Shown here piece after piece: positions 63,101 through 64,000 of a DNA stretch of 64,000 bases. Origin of the DNA: Cytophagales bacterium (GTDB lineage Bacteria > Bacteroidota > Bacteroidia > Cytophagales > UBA9547); the NCBI GenBank assembly GCA_013297755.1, contig JAAFIH010000015.1:40942-104941 (forward strand). Direction: 5' to 3'. Made by a program: the position numbers and the translations under genes. The notes below the pieces were generated by a model. The model was not told the DNA's origin, ran no database searches, and saw only the letters and a list, made by a program, of their open reading frames with translations. Numbering within the stretch: the first letter of the stretch is position 1; each line of letters begins with the position of its first letter.

Positions 63101-64000
63101 TTGTACCATTGCCTACACCAAATGAAAAGGCATGGCGTTGGGATTTTGATTTCAATACTATCCCCAACAACTTATCTACTCGTTTTCAAAACACCAAATT
63201 CCCTACAACCATACAATGGAGTACTACTGGTGCCAAAAGTGTAGAGTACGCTGTTACTATCAATACTACGACTGGACAGCAACTTAAATTTTTTAAAACC
63301 ATTAATGTGCTAGATTGTAGTGGGCCTACTATTACAGGCTTCACTAAAATCGCTGATGCAAGTAATTGTGTAGCAAATGATGGACAAGTAAGAATCAACT
63401 TGAGTGGAGCAAACCTAGCCAACGGACAGGTTTACCAAATTGACTTTGACGGAAATGGTAGTTTTGCCAGTGCATTTGATGCACAGGCAACCTTAACTGG
63501 CTTTAGTGCCAATACAGGAATACTGAATATCAATACAATAGCAGCAGGCAGAACAATAATAGGTGTAAATAATATGCGAGTAAGGCTTATCACAGACTTT
63601 AGCAAAATATCACCCAATTATGTTTCATCTACACTATTTATTGGACCTGTCAATGGAGGAAATTTAACCTTAAATGGTGGTTTATCATTTTGTACTTCAG
63701 GTAGCACTACATTAACAGTATCAGGTGCAACTAATTTTTCTTGGTCCAATGGCGGAACTGGCAATACCAAAACGTATACAACTGCTGGAACTTTTACAGT
63801 TTCTGGAACAACGGCAGGGTGTGTACTTAGCAGTGTATTTACAACTGCCATTACCTCCCCCCCCACCGTATCTTTACAAAGCAAGAGTGACATAACGAAT
63901 TGTGGTCTTACGAATGGCGTAGTAGTGCTATCAGGGAGTGGTGGCAGTGGCATTTATGAATACGGCATCAATGGCGGATTATGGCAGGCAAGCCCAACAT
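60151..64000 (+). CDS. Giant secreted glycosidase-like protein with Ig-like repeats, 3' end outside window
   Basis: The frame from ATG 60151 is open to the last base, over 1283 codons, so the gene is truncated by the window. Residues 1-20 are a signal peptide (MKKLLLICSSLILIGLKVFG, then Q). Residues about 25-640 look like a TIM-barrel glycoside hydrolase: NVYVEIGNEIWNAFGG near 304-319 has the Asn-Glu pair typical of clan GH-A acid/bases (GH5/GH39-like), and FFAYEGGNEMS near 531 could supply the nucleophile. Residues about 640-860 resemble a carbohydrate-binding or PA14-like part; from about 865 on follow Ig/PKD-like repeats (VCNGNTKASYEVG; FCTSGSTTLTVSGATNFSWSNGG). A T9SS sorting domain is likely further downstream. 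Polysaccharide degradation at the cell surface is inferred. Confidence 0.85.
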   Translation, partial: MKKLLLICSSLILIGLKVFGQVCTSSSAPTPQLGAMIAPQFVNLWKHAPANDKFGRYFYLGSDLSIGDDGWPMPSRKHGIRFYPNDVHPLLQNNQVIKFRYKGPVSAVTASGLSFEQCSFQNIQANTPTTGYTTADLVIGNGFRQNENGLKFEIFGKITEIQIIRPGYNFDDPRLLVDEFVTHVKTVGWKAYRMMGLSGVNGSFDQTWAKRLSPNAPINVNVYQTMGAATPLGNNPWNFTKSNGMHENLLGNSGSGRQRGTSWEDQIDMCNYLNIDMWINVPVLADDDYILQLSTLIKQRLKPSLNVYVEIGNEIWNAFGGPFMSGYLQKQVISWEWVNGTAEQKKIFGGIYCPGCGLEPNYGAGYSYGADNNTQYQAWQRWAARRLKEYAEIFAVNYGWRDQGGEVGTKIRMILAGQVGYGGNGMAWNIGPGLDFLNAAYGNDAPNKYLYATAVTFYHTPAQHYMTDGSGRTSETLDEFKSLSISQINDRLYEELNENQFGEFSWNQGANEWQGNTYEGVFGKSRLYGLKFFAYEGGNEMSTQGACFWNQSLNFGNGDNEGCQQWFDMDNGDAWFNSPSAGTFTKDALDIWYGWFGYDALMMKNGDILQNPLSGYGIARTLNESNPVRNTYINTSNGAAPPLSIARGNVIGLVTTVTLDARKGAAYDPNTTPRNNRFVLPSFNPNSNTNIDFTWALSTDNWKFSLGNSNTFDQPYIVRCQKNGRYKIDLLLNEYSWNKVCDIYLNEKLVYPNYTITGGNIPANLGATVIHQDGWPRNYYWGTSSIIFDIPVGVHTFRIVPKLPVSSAGEGSSLAQKLAAGAGNDGYSCYPDCNGLATNRITVRSYRFTLQAELPPFLPKPVLGDLSVCNGNTKASYEVGENDPSACSYTWRLPAGVGASILPAVSVTGTSPVRYSSGPTSFKTFIDWTGVPNGVYVLSVTANNFNTQTNSNQSSPVRTFQVVVTSCGFDYTPAPTCLTDRVTFVPLPTPNEKAWRWDFDFNTIPNNLSTRFQNTKFPTTIQWSTTGAKSVEYAVTINTTTGQQLKFFKTINVLDCSGPTITGFTKIADASNCVANDGQVRINLSGANLANGQVYQIDFDGNGSFASAFDAQATLTGFSANTGILNINTIAAGRTIIGVNNMRVRLITDFSKISPNYVSSTLFIGPVNGGNLTLNGGLSFCTSGSTTLTVSGATNFSWSNGGTGNTKTYTTAGTFTVSGTTAGCVLSSVFTTAITSPPTVSLQSKSDITNCGLTNGVVVLSGSGGSGIYEYGINGGLWQASPT

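Overview
The window comes from an AT-rich member of the Bacteroidota. This rests on two type IX secretion (T9SS) C-terminal sorting domains (genes at 9929 and 49061), promoter motifs of the Bacteroidota form TAnnTTTG close upstream of many genes, frequent TTG/GTG starts without Shine-Dalgarno sequences, and typical families (DUF983, OmpA/PD40, PorT-like barrel, DUF1111 cytochrome, secreted GIGT-repeat protein, RAYT). A more exact placement (Cytophagales-like or other) cannot be made from the sequence alone. I saw no rRNA, tRNA or CRISPR array.

Layout. 1-2714: the end of a di-haem oxidoreductase, a small membrane protein and threonine dehydratase. 2887-9491: a very AT-rich surface-glycan cluster (three methyltransferases, a Wzx-like flippase, three glycosyltransferases). 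9640-21200: a repeat-rich surface-protein region with a 1581-aa NHL/BspA-like/Ig/IPT T9SS protein, a 1380-aa tail-fibre-like protein, a 112-aa coiled-coil protein and a RAYT-type Y1 transposase, all interspersed with at least a dozen REP-like palindromes. 21398-27797: an ABC exporter, a DUF983 protein and a second sugar-transfer group. 27910-48688: mostly housekeeping genes (murI, kdsB, OmpA protein, argG, ppx/gppA, HU, mutY-ssb, lspA-barrel-murC, M16 protease, dusB, methyltransferase, acylphosphatase, a TauE/YeeE sulfur-transport group, exonuclease III, aroK). 49061-58531: a secreted subtilisin followed by a small accessory island with Fic, an antitoxin/YoeB pair, an orphan MNT nucleotidyltransferase, pgi, an OLD-like ATPase plus DUF4276 pair (candidate phage defence) and a decayed regulatory gene. 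58551-64000: bioB, then a giant secreted glycosidase-like protein that runs off the window and is open in frame for its whole visible length.

The most unusual content is non-coding. There are two kinds of small mobile palindromic DNA. (1) A REP-like family of 27-36 bp palindromes is confined to 14.7-21.2 kb around the RAYT gene. Its copies differ by compensatory base-pair changes, three consecutive genes each have a palindrome 3-8 bp after the stop codon, and one palindrome of the same build lies inside the RAYT coding sequence. (2) Miniature elements of about 80-117 bp are scattered over 23-60 kb: five copies of a 90-bp element with CAATGTCGTTTAC ends and about 10-bp target duplications, two copies of a 117-bp element in opposite orientation, two of an 80-bp repeat, and a single 93-bp element with perfect 12-bp inverted ends. 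Together with heptamer-based tandem repeats and an octamer repeat just ahead of a T9SS sorting domain, they suggest a genome with active small-repeat dynamics.
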